Shown here: piece by piece, positions 1 through 9,200 of the stretch
Layout: each line of letters opens with the position of its first letter
Position numbering within the stretch: the first letter of the stretch is position 1
From: Streptomyces sp. IMTB 2501
GTDB taxonomy: Bacteria > Actinomycetota > Actinomycetes > Streptomycetales > Streptomycetaceae
Assembly: GCF_001953885.1 (NCBI RefSeq)
Contig: NZ_MQUS01000018.1
Coordinates: 79,493 to 143,492, forward strand
Reading direction: 5' to 3'
Length of the DNA: 64,000 nucleotides
The notes under the pieces: model-generated
Told to the model about the DNA's origin: nothing
What the model saw: only the letters and a program-made list of their open reading frames with translations
Database searches by the model: none
Program-made: the position numbers and the translations under genes

Positions 1-70
1 AGAAAGCGACTTTTCCGTATATACCTGCCGCCGTCGGCCGATACGGTCACGGCTCCGGGAGGCGAGGGGC

Positions 71-682
71 ATGTTCGTACGAACGGTGTACGCGACCGGT
101 GATCCGGCGCAGCTGGGCACGGCCCTCCGGGCCCTGAACACCCAGGGGCACGACCTGCTGGAGGAGCGGCCCGGCTACCGCGGCGCGGGGGTCTTCGTCG
201 ACCGCGACCTCGGAAAACTGCTCACGGTCAGCTGGTGGGAGTCCGCGGAGGCGCGCCGCAACAGCGACGAGGTGATGAGCGTACGGCGGCCGGAGCTGCT
301 TGAGCCCTTCGCTGGGACCGTCGCGGTCGAGAACTACGAGGCCGTCGTCTTCCACCCGGGGCAGCGCACCCTCCCCGGCGGCGGGCTGCGGGTCACCCGG
401 CTGGAGTTCGCGCCGGCGGACGCGGACCTCGCCGCCGACACCTTCCACGCCGGCGTGCTGCCGCGGCTGGAGGTCCTGCCCGGTTTCGCCGGGGCGGCCC
501 TCTTCCTGGACCGTGAACGCGGCCGCGGCATGGCCGGTGTCCTCTTCGCCAACCGTGGCTCACTCGCGGCGTCCCGGGCCGGTCAGGCTTCGGTGCGGCG
601 CGAGGGTGCGGCCAAGGCGCACATCACGGTGGTCGCCCTGGAGGAGTTCGAGGTCGTCCACGCGGACGTACGGGGCGACTGA
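71..682 (+). CDS. Two-domain ABM-like (dimeric alpha/beta barrel) protein
   Basis: 203 residues. The sequence falls into two similar halves (about 1-95 and 100-200). Each starts with a beta strand followed by a segment resembling the antibiotic-biosynthesis-monooxygenase fold: a G-x-x-G-A-G/A-x-F/L-F-x-D-R core (GYRGAGVFVDR and GFAGAALFLDR) and a following strand (LLTVSWWES, GMAGVLFAN). No signal peptide or metal motif is visible. Single ABM domains usually act as small monooxygenases, heme-binding proteins or orphan fold proteins, so no substrate can be given. ATG is preceded by a GAGG element. The gene is convergent with the aldo/keto reductase across a strong inverted repeat. Confidence 0.6.
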   Translation: MFVRTVYATGDPAQLGTALRALNTQGHDLLEERPGYRGAGVFVDRDLGKLLTVSWWESAEARRNSDEVMSVRRPELLEPFAGTVAVENYEAVVFHPGQRTLPGGGLRVTRLEFAPADADLAADTFHAGVLPRLEVLPGFAGAALFLDRERGRGMAGVLFANRGSLAASRAGQASVRREGAAKAHITVVALEEFEVVHADVRGD

Positions 683-703
683 GCGACGGCGCCGGAGACT
701 GCG

Positions 704-747
704 GACGGCCGTCGGCCCCGCTCTGTGCGGGCGGGGCGGACGGCCGT
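704..747. terminator. Bidirectional stem-loop terminator
   Basis: Arms GACGGCCGTC-GGCCCCGC and GCGGGGC-G-GACGGCCGT can pair around a short loop between two convergent genes. There is no U-tract, as is common in high-GC actinomycetes. Confidence 0.5.
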
Positions 748-764
748 GCGGTGTGTGGCGGGCG

Positions 765-1601
765 TCAGGCCATGTCGAAGGTGGCCGGGTCGGGGCCCAG
801 GCGCCGGTCCTCGTTGAGCGCGCTGATCGCCGCGAGGTCCTCGACGTCCAGGCTGAAGTCGAAGACCTCGATGTTCTCCTTGATCCGCGACGGTGTCACG
901 GACTTCGGGATCACGATGTTGCCGAGCTGGACATGCCAGCGCAGCACGACCTGGGCCGGCGTACGGCCGTGCTTCTGGGCGATGGCGACGATCGCCGGCA
1001 CCTCCAGCAGGCCCTTGCCCTGGCCGAGCGGCGACCATGCCTCGGTCGCGATGCCCTGCTCGGCATGGACCTCGCGGGAGGCGTGCTGCTGCAGATGCGG
1101 ATGCAGCTCGATCTGGTTGACCGCCGGGATGACCGAGGTCTCGGCGAGCAGCCGCTCGAGGTGCTCCGGAAGGAAGTTGGACACGCCGATGGCGCGGACC
1201 CGGCCGTCGGCCAGCAGCTTCTCGAACGCCTTGTAGGTGTCGACGTAGCGGCCGCGCGACGGCAGCGGCCAGTGGATCAGATACAGGTCGACGTGGTCGA
1301 GACCCAGCTTCTGCAGCGACGTGTCGAAGGCGCGCAGCGTGGAGTCGTAGCCCTGGTCGCTGTTCCAGAGCTTGGTGGTGACGAAGATGTCCTCGCGGGG
1401 CAGGCCGGAGGCGGCGATGGCCTTGCCGGTGCCCTCTTCGTTGCCGTAGATCGCCGCGGTGTCGATGCTGCGGTATCCGGCTTCCAGCGCCGTGGCGACG
1501 GCCCGCTCGGCCTCGTCGTCCGGAACCTGCCAGACGCCGTAGCCCAGCTGGGGCATCTGGACGCCGTTGTTGAGGATGATCGGGGGGACCTTGCTGCTCA
1601 C
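765..1601 (-). CDS. Aldo/keto reductase
   Basis: A cytosolic NADPH-dependent reductase of aldehydes, ketones or keto sugars, about 278 residues as usual for the AKR superfamily. Visible family features are the DTAAIYGNEEG segment with catalytic Asp and Tyr, the VTTKLWNSD lysine, LIHWP with the catalytic His, GVSNF, and the C-terminal cofactor segment IPKSVTPSRIKEN. I place the start at a GTG (VSSKVPPIILNNG) preceded by AAGGA; the upstream extension to about 1862 has unrelated residues. The substrate cannot be deduced. A perfect TetR-type palindrome lies about 95 bases upstream. Confidence 0.9.
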   Translation of the reverse strand: MSSKVPPIILNNGVQMPQLGYGVWQVPDDEAERAVATALEAGYRSIDTAAIYGNEEGTGKAIAASGLPREDIFVTTKLWNSDQGYDSTLRAFDTSLQKLGLDHVDLYLIHWPLPSRGRYVDTYKAFEKLLADGRVRAIGVSNFLPEHLERLLAETSVIPAVNQIELHPHLQQHASREVHAEQGIATEAWSPLGQGKGLLEVPAIVAIAQKHGRTPAQVVLRWHVQLGNIVIPKSVTPSRIKENIEVFDFSLDVEDLAAISALNEDRRLGPDPATFDMA

Positions 1602-1926
1602 GAGCCTCGTGATCCTTAGGTTGTCGACAGGTGTTACTCCATCCTCAACGATCACGCGCCGCGCCGCATTCCTGACCGCGCGATCCTTTTCAACTGACCG
1701 GTCAGTCAGTTCCCTCGGCGGAGATTGGCCGGAAACGCATCCGAGGTTTTCGGTCCAGACCATTGACCGGAGCCCGTCGTCCCGCAACTCTGTATCGCGC
1801 CACCGGACGAGTCGATGAACCCGGTGCATACATGTGAACCGGCCCTGACCAGGCCGCTGCATCCATCCTGTTTCCTTCTGCCTTCCTTCTGCGACTCCTC
1901 ACCCTCAGGAAAGTGAGTACGCGCCC
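1602..1926. promoter_or_regulatory. Divergent intergenic region between AKR and pqqA
   Basis: This 325-base region separates two divergent transcription units and should hold both promoters. It contains a 14-bp palindrome at 1693-1706. No other gene or RNA structure is evident; the overlapping reading frames show no family signature. Confidence 0.5.
1693..1706. promoter_or_regulatory. TetR-type operator candidate
   Basis: ACTGACCGGTCAGT is a perfect 14-bp palindrome, followed directly by a further CAGT half. The form resembles operators of TetR-family regulators of lipid and redox genes. A near-identical site lies upstream of the acyl-CoA synthetase at 14782. No TetR gene is present in the window. 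Confidence 0.5.
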
Positions 1927-2094
1927 ATGAACGAGAGCCCCTTGCTGTCTCCTGTGACGCACCGCTCCACCCCTCAGACATCGGATGAAAAGGTCTGGCG
2001 AAGCCCGAGTTACCACATCGTGGAGACCGCGCTGGAGGTGACCGCGTACGCGCTGGCCGACCGTCGTCCGCCCCAGCCGCCCCCGGCCGCATGA
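1927..2094 (+). CDS. pqqA: PQQ precursor peptide PqqA
   Basis: A 55-residue peptide translated directly from the sequence. It contains ALEVTAYALADR, which matches the PqqA core E-V-T-x-Y; Glu37 and Tyr41 would be the residues cross-linked by PqqE to form the PQQ skeleton. PqqA peptides are usually 23-40 residues, so the long N-terminal leader and proline-rich tail are unusual. The stop overlaps the pqqC start (ATGA), implying translational coupling. Identification rests on the motif and on pqqC, pqqD and pqqE following immediately. Confidence 0.88.
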   Translation: MNESPLLSPVTHRSTPQTSDEKVWRSPSYHIVETALEVTAYALADRRPPQPPPAA

Positions 2095-2807
2095 CCGCGG
2101 CACCACCGGAACTCGACAGCCGTGCCCTCTGGCCGGCCGCCGAGTTCACCGCGCGGCTGCGCGCGGTCACCGCGACCCGCTACCACGACCTGCACCCCTT
2201 CAACCAGCGGATGCACCGCGGCGAACTGACCCCCGCCGAACTGCGCCGCTGGATCGCCGCCCGCTTCCACTACCAGCGGCACATCCCCGTGAAGGACGCG
2301 CTGATCCTCGCGGGACTCGACCGGCCGGAGGACCGCCGCGCCTGGCAGTGCCGCATCCACGACCAGGACGGTACCGACGACACGGGGGGCGGTATCGAGC
2401 GCTGGCTGCGGCTCGGCGAGGCGGCCGGCCTCGCCCGCGAGGAACTTCTGGACGCCTCCCGGGTCCCGCCCGGAGTGCGCTTCGCGGTGGAGGCCTACGT
2501 CACCTTCTGCCGCCAGCGCCCGGTGCTGGACGCCGTCGCGGCCTCCCTGACCGAGCTGTCCGCCCCGGACCTGATGCGCACCCGCATCGCCGCCTTCGAA
2601 CGCCACTATCCGTGGATCGACCCGGCGGGCCTCGCCTACTTCCGCACCCGTGTCACCCAGGGCGCCCGCGACGCCGAGCAGGCTCTCGCCCTGGTCCTCG
2701 CCCGCGCCCGCACCCAGGAGGAGCAGCAACGGGCTGTCGCGGCACTGGAGTTCAAGTGCGAGGTGCTGTGGGCTCTGCTGGACGCGGTGGACCGGAGCGG
2801 GCCATGA
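2091..2807 (+). CDS. pqqC: Pyrroloquinoline-quinone synthase PqqC
   Basis: PqqC carries out the last step of PQQ synthesis, the O2-dependent ring closure and eight-electron oxidation of AHQQ, using no metal. The 238-residue length fits. The early block RMHRGELTPAELRRWIAARF and the following YQRHIPVKDALIL segment match the conserved N-terminal region of PqqC (usually W-V-x-N-R-F-x-Y-Q). Helical, histidine-rich, cytosolic. The ATG overlaps the pqqA stop and the stop overlaps the pqqD start, so it is the second gene of a coupled operon. Confidence 0.93.
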   Translation: MTAAPPELDSRALWPAAEFTARLRAVTATRYHDLHPFNQRMHRGELTPAELRRWIAARFHYQRHIPVKDALILAGLDRPEDRRAWQCRIHDQDGTDDTGGGIERWLRLGEAAGLAREELLDASRVPPGVRFAVEAYVTFCRQRPVLDAVAASLTELSAPDLMRTRIAAFERHYPWIDPAGLAYFRTRVTQGARDAEQALALVLARARTQEEQQRAVAALEFKCEVLWALLDAVDRSGP

Positions 2808-3085
2808 CACCGGCGCCGATCGCACGGGGCAGGCCTTGGCGCCCGGCGCTCGCCCGGGGTGTGGTGTTGCGGCACGACCCGGTCCGGGGCGCCGACCTGT
2901 TGCTGCTGCCCGAGCGGGTGGTGGTGCTCGACGGCGGCGCCGGCGGTGTGCTGCGGCTGTGCGACGGCGCCCGGGACGTGCCCGCCGTCGTCGCCGAGCT
3001 GGCCGTACGCCACCCCGGCGCGCCCGTGGCGAGCGAAGTCCCGGAATTCCTCGACCGCTTGTGGAAGGAGGGCTGGCTGAGATGA
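2804..3085 (+). CDS. pqqD: PqqA-binding chaperone PqqD
   Basis: A 93-residue peptide chaperone that presents PqqA to the radical SAM enzyme PqqE. Seen here: the winged-helix RiPP-recognition pattern with ARGVVLRHDP, LLLPERVVVLDGGAGGVLRLCDG and a final EFLDRLWKEGWL helix, typical of PqqD. It overlaps pqqC by ATGA at its start and pqqE by ATGA at its end. It could have been missed because the frame stays open far upstream inside pqqC. Confidence 0.92.
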   Translation: MTPAPIARGRPWRPALARGVVLRHDPVRGADLLLLPERVVVLDGGAGGVLRLCDGARDVPAVVAELAVRHPGAPVASEVPEFLDRLWKEGWLR

Positions 3086-4182
3086 CCGAGCCTCCCGCTC
3101 CCTGCGACCCTCCCTGGGCCCTGCTCGCCGAACTCACCCATGCCTGCCCACTGCGCTGCGGATACTGCTCCAACCCCGTCGAACTGGTCGGCCGGTCAGC
3201 AGAGTTGACCACGGAGCAGTGGTCGGAGGTCTTCCGTCAGGCGGGCGCCCTCGGCGTCGTACACACCCATCTGTCCGGAGGTGAACCGCTGCTGCGGCGC
3301 GATCTGCCCGAGCTGGTGGCCGCCGCCGACACCGCGGGCCTGTACACCCAGCTCGTCACCAGCGGGGTGGGGCTCGGCGAGCGGCGGCTGGCCGGGCTGG
3401 CCGCGGCCGGGCTGCGCAGTGTGCAGCTGTCGGTGCAGCACGCGGACCCGGCGGCCGCCGAACGCATCGCGGGGGCCCGGTCGTTCGCGGCGAAGGAACG
3501 CGCCGCCCGGCTGATCCGCGCGGCGGGGCTGCCCCTCGGGCTGAACGCCGTCCTGCACCGCGGCAACCTGGACGACCTCGACGGCCTGGTCCGGCTCGCC
3601 CTCACCTGGGGCGCCGACCGGATCGAGCTGGCGCACACGCAGTACCACGGCTGGGCCGCCCGCAACCGTGCCGCCCTGCTGCCCATGCCCGCCCAGGTCG
3701 AGCGGGCCCGCGCCCGGGTGGCCCGATGGCGGGAACGGCTCGGCGACGCACTGGAGATGGTGTGGGTGGCCCCCGACCTCGTGGACGCCACCGCGAAACC
3801 CTGTATGGGCGGCTGGGGCGCCGTCTCGCTCACCGTCGCCCCGGACGGCACGGTGCTTCCCTGCCCGGCCGCCGCCACCCTCCCGGACCTGGACCCACCG
3901 AATGTGAAGGAGCGTCAACTCTCCTGGATATGGCGGGAGTCGAGGGCCTTCGCCGCCTTCCGTGGCGAGGCCTGGATGCCCGAGCCGTGCCGCGGCTGCG
4001 CCCTGCGCACGGTCGACCACGGCGGCTGCCGCTGCCAGGCGTACGCCCTGACCGGCGACGCCGCCCGCACCGACCCGGCCTGCCGGCACGCCCCGGAGCG
4101 CCACCTCGTCGACGCCCTGGTGCACGGCGCCGCCCGCGCCCCGCACCCACCCGCGTACGTCTACCGCGAAGGAGGACCATGA
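3082..4182 (+). CDS. pqqE: PqqA peptide cyclase PqqE (radical SAM/SPASM)
   Basis: PqqE forms the carbon-carbon bond between the Glu and Tyr side chains of PqqA, using S-adenosylmethionine. At 366 residues it has the radical SAM cluster motif C22-x3-C26-x2-C29 (CPLRCGYC), the SGGEPLLRRDL motif, and a C-terminal SPASM domain with cysteines in CMGGWG, PCPAAA, EPCRGCALR, GGCRCQ and ACRHAP, enough for two auxiliary clusters. The start is the ATG overlapping the pqqD stop. Its stop overlaps the next glycosidase, so PQQ and sugar genes share a transcript. Confidence 0.93.
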   Translation: MTEPPAPCDPPWALLAELTHACPLRCGYCSNPVELVGRSAELTTEQWSEVFRQAGALGVVHTHLSGGEPLLRRDLPELVAAADTAGLYTQLVTSGVGLGERRLAGLAAAGLRSVQLSVQHADPAAAERIAGARSFAAKERAARLIRAAGLPLGLNAVLHRGNLDDLDGLVRLALTWGADRIELAHTQYHGWAARNRAALLPMPAQVERARARVARWRERLGDALEMVWVAPDLVDATAKPCMGGWGAVSLTVAPDGTVLPCPAAATLPDLDPPNVKERQLSWIWRESRAFAAFRGEAWMPEPCRGCALRTVDHGGCRCQAYALTGDAARTDPACRHAPERHLVDALVHGAARAPHPPAYVYREGGP

Positions 4183-5414
4183 GACGCCGACGCCTGCGCG
4201 CGGCGCTGACCGCCGCCGCGCTCACCACCGCCACCCTGGCCGCGATGCCCGCCGCCGTACCGCCGGCGAGCGCCGTCCCCGCTCCGGTCGCCGTATCCCC
4301 GGCGAGCGGCGCACCCGTTGCCGCGGCCCGTCTTCCGGCCGTCACCCGCGACTGGTCCACGGCCGTCGTCGACTCCACCATGGCGCGCTACACCCCGGCC
4401 ACCATCGGCGGCTGGTCGTACCCGGTGGGCCTGTACCTCTACGGCCAGTACCTCGTCTACCGGCGCACCCACGACCCACGCCTGCTGTCCTACATCAAGT
4501 CCTACGTCGACCGGTTCGTGAGCGGCGACGGCAGCATCGGCCAGTCCTTCGACAGCCTCGACAGCATGCAGGCGGGCCGGCTGCTGGTGATCCTGCACCA
4601 CGAGACCGGCCAGGACCGCTACCGCAAGGCCGCGCAGAAGATCCGCGACCGTCTGAACAGCTATCCGCGCACCTCCGACGGCGGCTTCTGGCACGCCGAC
4701 ACCAGCAGCCGGGCCCACCAGCTGTGGGCGGACGGCACCTACATGGTGAACCCGTTCCTGGTCGAGTACGGCGCGGAGTTCCACGACAGCGCGTACACGG
4801 ACGGGGAGGCCGCCCGGCAGCTGTATGTCTACGGCCGTCACCTCCAGGTCGCGAACGGCCTGCTGCGGCACGCCTACGACGAGTCGAAGTCGGCGAGCTG
4901 GGCCGATCCGGCGACCGGGCTCGCCCCCGAGTACTGGTGCCGGGCCGTCGGCTGGTACGCCATGGCCCTCACCGACGTGCTGGACGCGATCCCCGCGGAC
5001 CAGTCGCAGCGGCCTCAACTGCTCGGCATCCTCCGCGCGTTGGCGTCTGCGCTGGAGAAGTACCAGGACCCGGCGTCCGGGCGCTGGTTCCAGGTGATGG
5101 ACAAGGGCGCCCGACCGGACAACTGGACCGAGACGTCCTGCTCCAGCATGTTCACCTACGCCCTCGACCGCGGCGCCCGGCAGGGCTATCTGGACCAGCG
5201 CTTCGGGGCCGTGGCCAAGCGCGGCTATCAAGGCGTGCTGGCGCGGCTGTCAGCCGGCACCGACGGCCGTACGAACCTGGCCGGCATCTCCGTCGGCACC
5301 AACGTCGGCGACTACGCCTACTACGTGGGCCGCACCCGGGCCACCAACGACTTCCACGGGCTCGGGGCCTTCCTGATCATGAACGAGCAGCTGCGAGGTG
5401 ATGTGGTGTCATGA
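4179..5414 (+). CDS. Secreted GH105-type unsaturated rhamnogalacturonyl hydrolase
   Basis: 411 residues. The N-terminus has a Sec-type signal (RRRRLRAALTAAALTTATL, hydrophobic, cleavage near ASA at about 36). The mature part matches the YteR/YesR (GH105/GH88) alpha/alpha barrel: GGWSYPVGLYLYGQYLVY, QSFDSLDSMQAGR, the catalytic-type HQLWADGTYMVNPFL, and EYWCRAVGWYAMAL. These enzymes hydrate and remove the terminal unsaturated uronic acid from oligosaccharides made by pectin lyases. Coupled by ATGA to pqqE before it and to the lyase-like gene after it. Confidence 0.88.
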   Translation: MRRRRLRAALTAAALTTATLAAMPAAVPPASAVPAPVAVSPASGAPVAAARLPAVTRDWSTAVVDSTMARYTPATIGGWSYPVGLYLYGQYLVYRRTHDPRLLSYIKSYVDRFVSGDGSIGQSFDSLDSMQAGRLLVILHHETGQDRYRKAAQKIRDRLNSYPRTSDGGFWHADTSSRAHQLWADGTYMVNPFLVEYGAEFHDSAYTDGEAARQLYVYGRHLQVANGLLRHAYDESKSASWADPATGLAPEYWCRAVGWYAMALTDVLDAIPADQSQRPQLLGILRALASALEKYQDPASGRWFQVMDKGARPDNWTETSCSSMFTYALDRGARQGYLDQRFGAVAKRGYQGVLARLSAGTDGRTNLAGISVGTNVGDYAYYVGRTRATNDFHGLGAFLIMNEQLRGDVVS

Positions 5415-6196
5415 GCACATCCAGAAGGTCCGTGCTGGGTGCCGCGCTCGGCGGTGCCGCGGCGGCCACGACCGGCCTGCCGGCCGCCAAGGCCCACGCC
5501 GCTTCCTGGCAGTTGAAGTGGTCACCGTCCGCGAACTCCGACGGACTCGGCGCCTTCGAGACCGTCGAGGACGACCGCGCCCACTCCCACCCGGCGGGCC
5601 ACCCGCACATCTTCGCCACCGGCGACAACTGGCGTTTCAACATCCACACCGTCGACCGGGACACCTCCACCGACCGCCAGCGCCAGGAGGTCACCGGCCT
5701 GCGCACCGGCGCGAACAGCTATCTGAAGTGGACCGAGGGCCAGACCTGGCGGATCACCTACTCGATGTACATCCCGAGCACACTCAAGGCGACCACCACC
5801 TTCACCCACATCATGCAGATGAAGCAGCCCGGCGCCGGCACCTCGCCGATCGTCGTGCAGTCGCTGCGACGCCTGAACGGGAAGCAGACGATCGAACTGC
5901 GGCTCGCCACCGACGACATCCTCGTCGGCCGCGCCGACCTCGACCCGCTGCACGACCGGTGGACCGACGTCGACTTCCAGATCGAGGTCGGCAACGGCTC
6001 GGCCGGTTCAGTCCGCTGGATCCTGAAGAGCGGCTCCGCCACCGTCGTCGACCAGGCGAAGACCGGTGTCGACACCTTCCTCGCCGACCGGGTGCGCCCC
6101 AAGTGGGGCATCTACCGCTCCCTCGGCGACACCTCCGGATCCCTCCAGGACACCTACCTGCTGCTCACCAACCTCCGCGGCTACCAACTCGCCTAG
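5411..6196 (+). CDS. Tat-exported polysaccharide lyase-like beta-sandwich protein
   Basis: 261 residues starting with a twin-arginine signal (TSRRSVLGAALGGAAAATTG, cleavage after AHA). The mature part is beta-rich, with WRITYSMYIPSTL, HIMQMKQPG, WTDVDFQIEVG and PKWGIYRSLGD. This resembles the concanavalin-like jelly roll of heparin-lyase-I-type and related polysaccharide lyases. With the GH105 enzyme next door, a lyase making unsaturated uronides would fit, but the exact family and substrate are inference. It overlaps the GH105 stop by ATGA. Confidence 0.7.
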   Translation: MSTSRRSVLGAALGGAAAATTGLPAAKAHAASWQLKWSPSANSDGLGAFETVEDDRAHSHPAGHPHIFATGDNWRFNIHTVDRDTSTDRQRQEVTGLRTGANSYLKWTEGQTWRITYSMYIPSTLKATTTFTHIMQMKQPGAGTSPIVVQSLRRLNGKQTIELRLATDDILVGRADLDPLHDRWTDVDFQIEVGNGSAGSVRWILKSGSATVVDQAKTGVDTFLADRVRPKWGIYRSLGDTSGSLQDTYLLLTNLRGYQLA

Positions 6197-6208
6197 AGGA
6201 GCGGTCCC

Positions 6209-9200
6209 GTGAAACCCCACATCGCCGGCCCGAGACGGGCGGCGGCGATCGTCCTGTGCGCCCTCGCCGTCGTCCTCGGCCTCTCCCACCCCTCCGCCCT
6301 CGCGGCCCCGCACCCCGCCACGCCCCGCCCCGCCACCGTGTACGACGTACGCGCCTTTGGCGCCAAGGGCGACGGCTCCGCCAATGACACCCCCGCCATC
6401 GACAAGGCCGTCACCGCGGCCAATGCGGCCGGCGGCGGCACCGTCCGTTTCCCGGCCGGCACCTACAAGTCCGGGAACACCATCCACATGAAGAGCCATG
6501 TGACACTCCAGGTCGACCGGGGCGCCACGATCCAGGGTTCTTCGGCGAACATGTACGACCCGCCCGAGTCCAACCCGAACGACAAGTACCAGGACTACGG
6601 GCACAGCCACTTCCACAACGCGATGATCTACGGCGACAAGCTGACCGACATCGGCTTCACCGGCGACGGTGTCATCGACGGCGCGGGCAGTCTGATCACC
6701 GGAAACCCCAGGTCCGGCCAGGCCGACAAGATCCTGTCGCTGACCCGCTGCGACGGACTCCGGCTCGGCGACGGCCTCACCCTGCGCCGCGGCGGCCACT
6801 TCGCCGCCCTGATCAACGGCTGCGCGAACGTCGTCTCCGACCGCCTGACCATCGACACCGCGAGCGACCGCGACGGCTGGAACGTCATCTCCACCACCAA
6901 CGTCGCGATCACCGACGCGCACATCGCCGCCAACGACGACGCCCTGGTCTTCAAGAGCGACTACGCCCTCGGCGCCAGACTCCCGAATGGCCATGTCCGG
7001 GTGAGCGGTTCGGTGCTGTCGGCGCGCTGCTGCAACGCCCTGATGTTCGGCTCCGAGACCTGCGGCGACTTCTCGGACTACCAGTTCGAGAAGATCCGCA
7101 TCGAGGGCGCCGACAAGTCCGGCCTCGGCATGGTCTCCATGGACGGTGCGAAGATCTCCGACGTCCACTACCGCGACATCACCATGACGAACGTCCACTC
7201 GCCGATCATGGAGAAGATCGGGACGCGCCGACGATGTGGCAACAGCCCCGGTGTCGGATCGATCAGCGACGTCACGTACGACAACATCACCGCCACCGGC
7301 AACAGCCCCTCCTTCAGCCCCACCCTGTGGGGCGAGAACGGCCACCCGATCAGCGGGGTCACCTTCACCGACGTCAACATCACCGTCCCGGGCGGCAACG
7401 GCACGATGTCGACCGGCGTACCGAGCAACGACCCGAAGGACTACGACCCGAAGAGCATCGGGACCCGGCCGGCGTACGGCTGGTATCTGCACAATGCCGA
7501 CGGCATACAGCTCACCGACAGCAGTGTGCGATCTGCCGCCGACGACGGCCGGCCCGCCGTCATCGCCGACACGGCGAGCGATGTCCGGCTGACCCGGTTC
7601 ACCGCGCGGAAGGGCACCCGGTCACCCCACGACATCGGCTTCCAGAACGTCACGGGCTACTGCCTGACCGACAGCCACACCACCACCGGCGGCACGCTGC
7701 GGGTGTCGGCGAGCGGATCCAGCGAGCACTGCGGCACACCGGCCCGCCCGCTCGACCTGGAGAACCCCCGCCAGGCCTTCCTGCGCGCCTCCGTCGGCGG
7801 CCTCTTCCTGCACTGGGGGCTGCGCACCGCCCCCGCCCACACCAACTGCGGCGCCTGGGAGAAGGACGTCACCAGCGGCGGCTGGACACCGGACTACTGG
7901 GTCGGCGAAGCCAGAAAACTGCACACGCAGTACCTCGTACTGGCGACCTTCCACAGCCGGCTCGGCTACGCCCGCCCCTGGCCGTCGAAGATCCCCGGTT
8001 CCTGCTCCACCAAGCGGGACTTCCTCGGCGAACTCATCAACGCCGCCAAGGCCAAGGGCATGAAGGTCATCCTCTACATGACCGACGACCCCCAGTGGCA
8101 CGACGAGGGCGGCCACGAGTGGCTCGACTCGGCCGCGTACTCCGCCTACAAGGGCACGAACGTCGACCTGACCACCCGCGACGGCTTCGGTCAGTTCTCG
8201 TACGACAACTTCTTCGAGGTCATGGACCGCTACCCGGACCTCGGCGGCTTCTGGATCGACAACGACAACGACTACTGGCTGACCCACAACCTCTACCAGC
8301 AGATCTACCAGAAGCGCCCCAACTACACCCTGAGCAACAACAACGAAGACACGCCGATCATGGACATGATCAGCAATGAGCAGAAGACGGAGATGACGCC
8401 CGCCTACGACTACCCGCAGGCGCTCTACACCGCCCAGCCAAGGCTCACCGAGGCCGACTTCAAGCTGCCGTCAACCGGCGCCTGGTGGTACGACGGCTCC
8501 GATCCCACCGTCGACCGGGGGCTCACCCTCGGCCGCCTCGTCACCAACGCGGGCTCCTCGGTGAAGGCCCTGATGGCCGAAACCGCCCAGGTCAACGGGA
8601 AGTTCCCGGCGAACCAGGCCGCCTTCAACACCTTCGCGGACGGCTACCTCGACCCCATCTGGGAATCCCTGCACGGCACCGAGGGCGGCGGCTACATGTA
8701 CGGCGGGCTCAAACCCGGGTTCTGGAACGACGGCGCCCACGGCGTCACCACCATCGCCAAGGACGATCCGGACCGGCAGTACATCCATGTCCTGACCCCG
8801 CCGAGCACCAGCACCCTGCGCATCCGCGACAACGGCTACCGCATCGCCTCCGTCACGAACCTCCGCACCGGAGCACCGGTTTCCTGGACGCAGTCCGGCG
8901 GCGCGCTCACGCTCACCGGCCTCGGCGGCTGGGACCCGTACGACACCGTCTTCAAGGTGATCACCGCCGGCCGCCAGGGCATCGCGACCGGCGTCAAGGT
9001 CACCGCGAGCGCCTCCGCGAGCGGCCACCCGGGCTCCGCCGCGTCGGACGGCGACTACCTCACCTACTGGGACAACGGCAAGACCCTGCCCGTCACCCTC
9101 ACCTTCGACCTCGGTACGGCGAGGAAGGTTCAGTACCTCGGCCTCAACCAGCGCGAGGACTCCGTCGCCTACGCCCGCTCGGCCACCGAACAGTCCGCAC

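Noticed and set aside
300..1619. A 439-residue plus-strand open frame over the AKR gene
   Set aside because: Composition is Arg/Pro-rich and antisense to a well-conserved aldo/keto reductase; it is a shadow of high-GC coding sequence.
1702..2170. Minus-strand frames of 134 and 154 residues upstream of pqqC
   Set aside because: They overlap pqqA and the divergent promoter and have no similarity I recognise.
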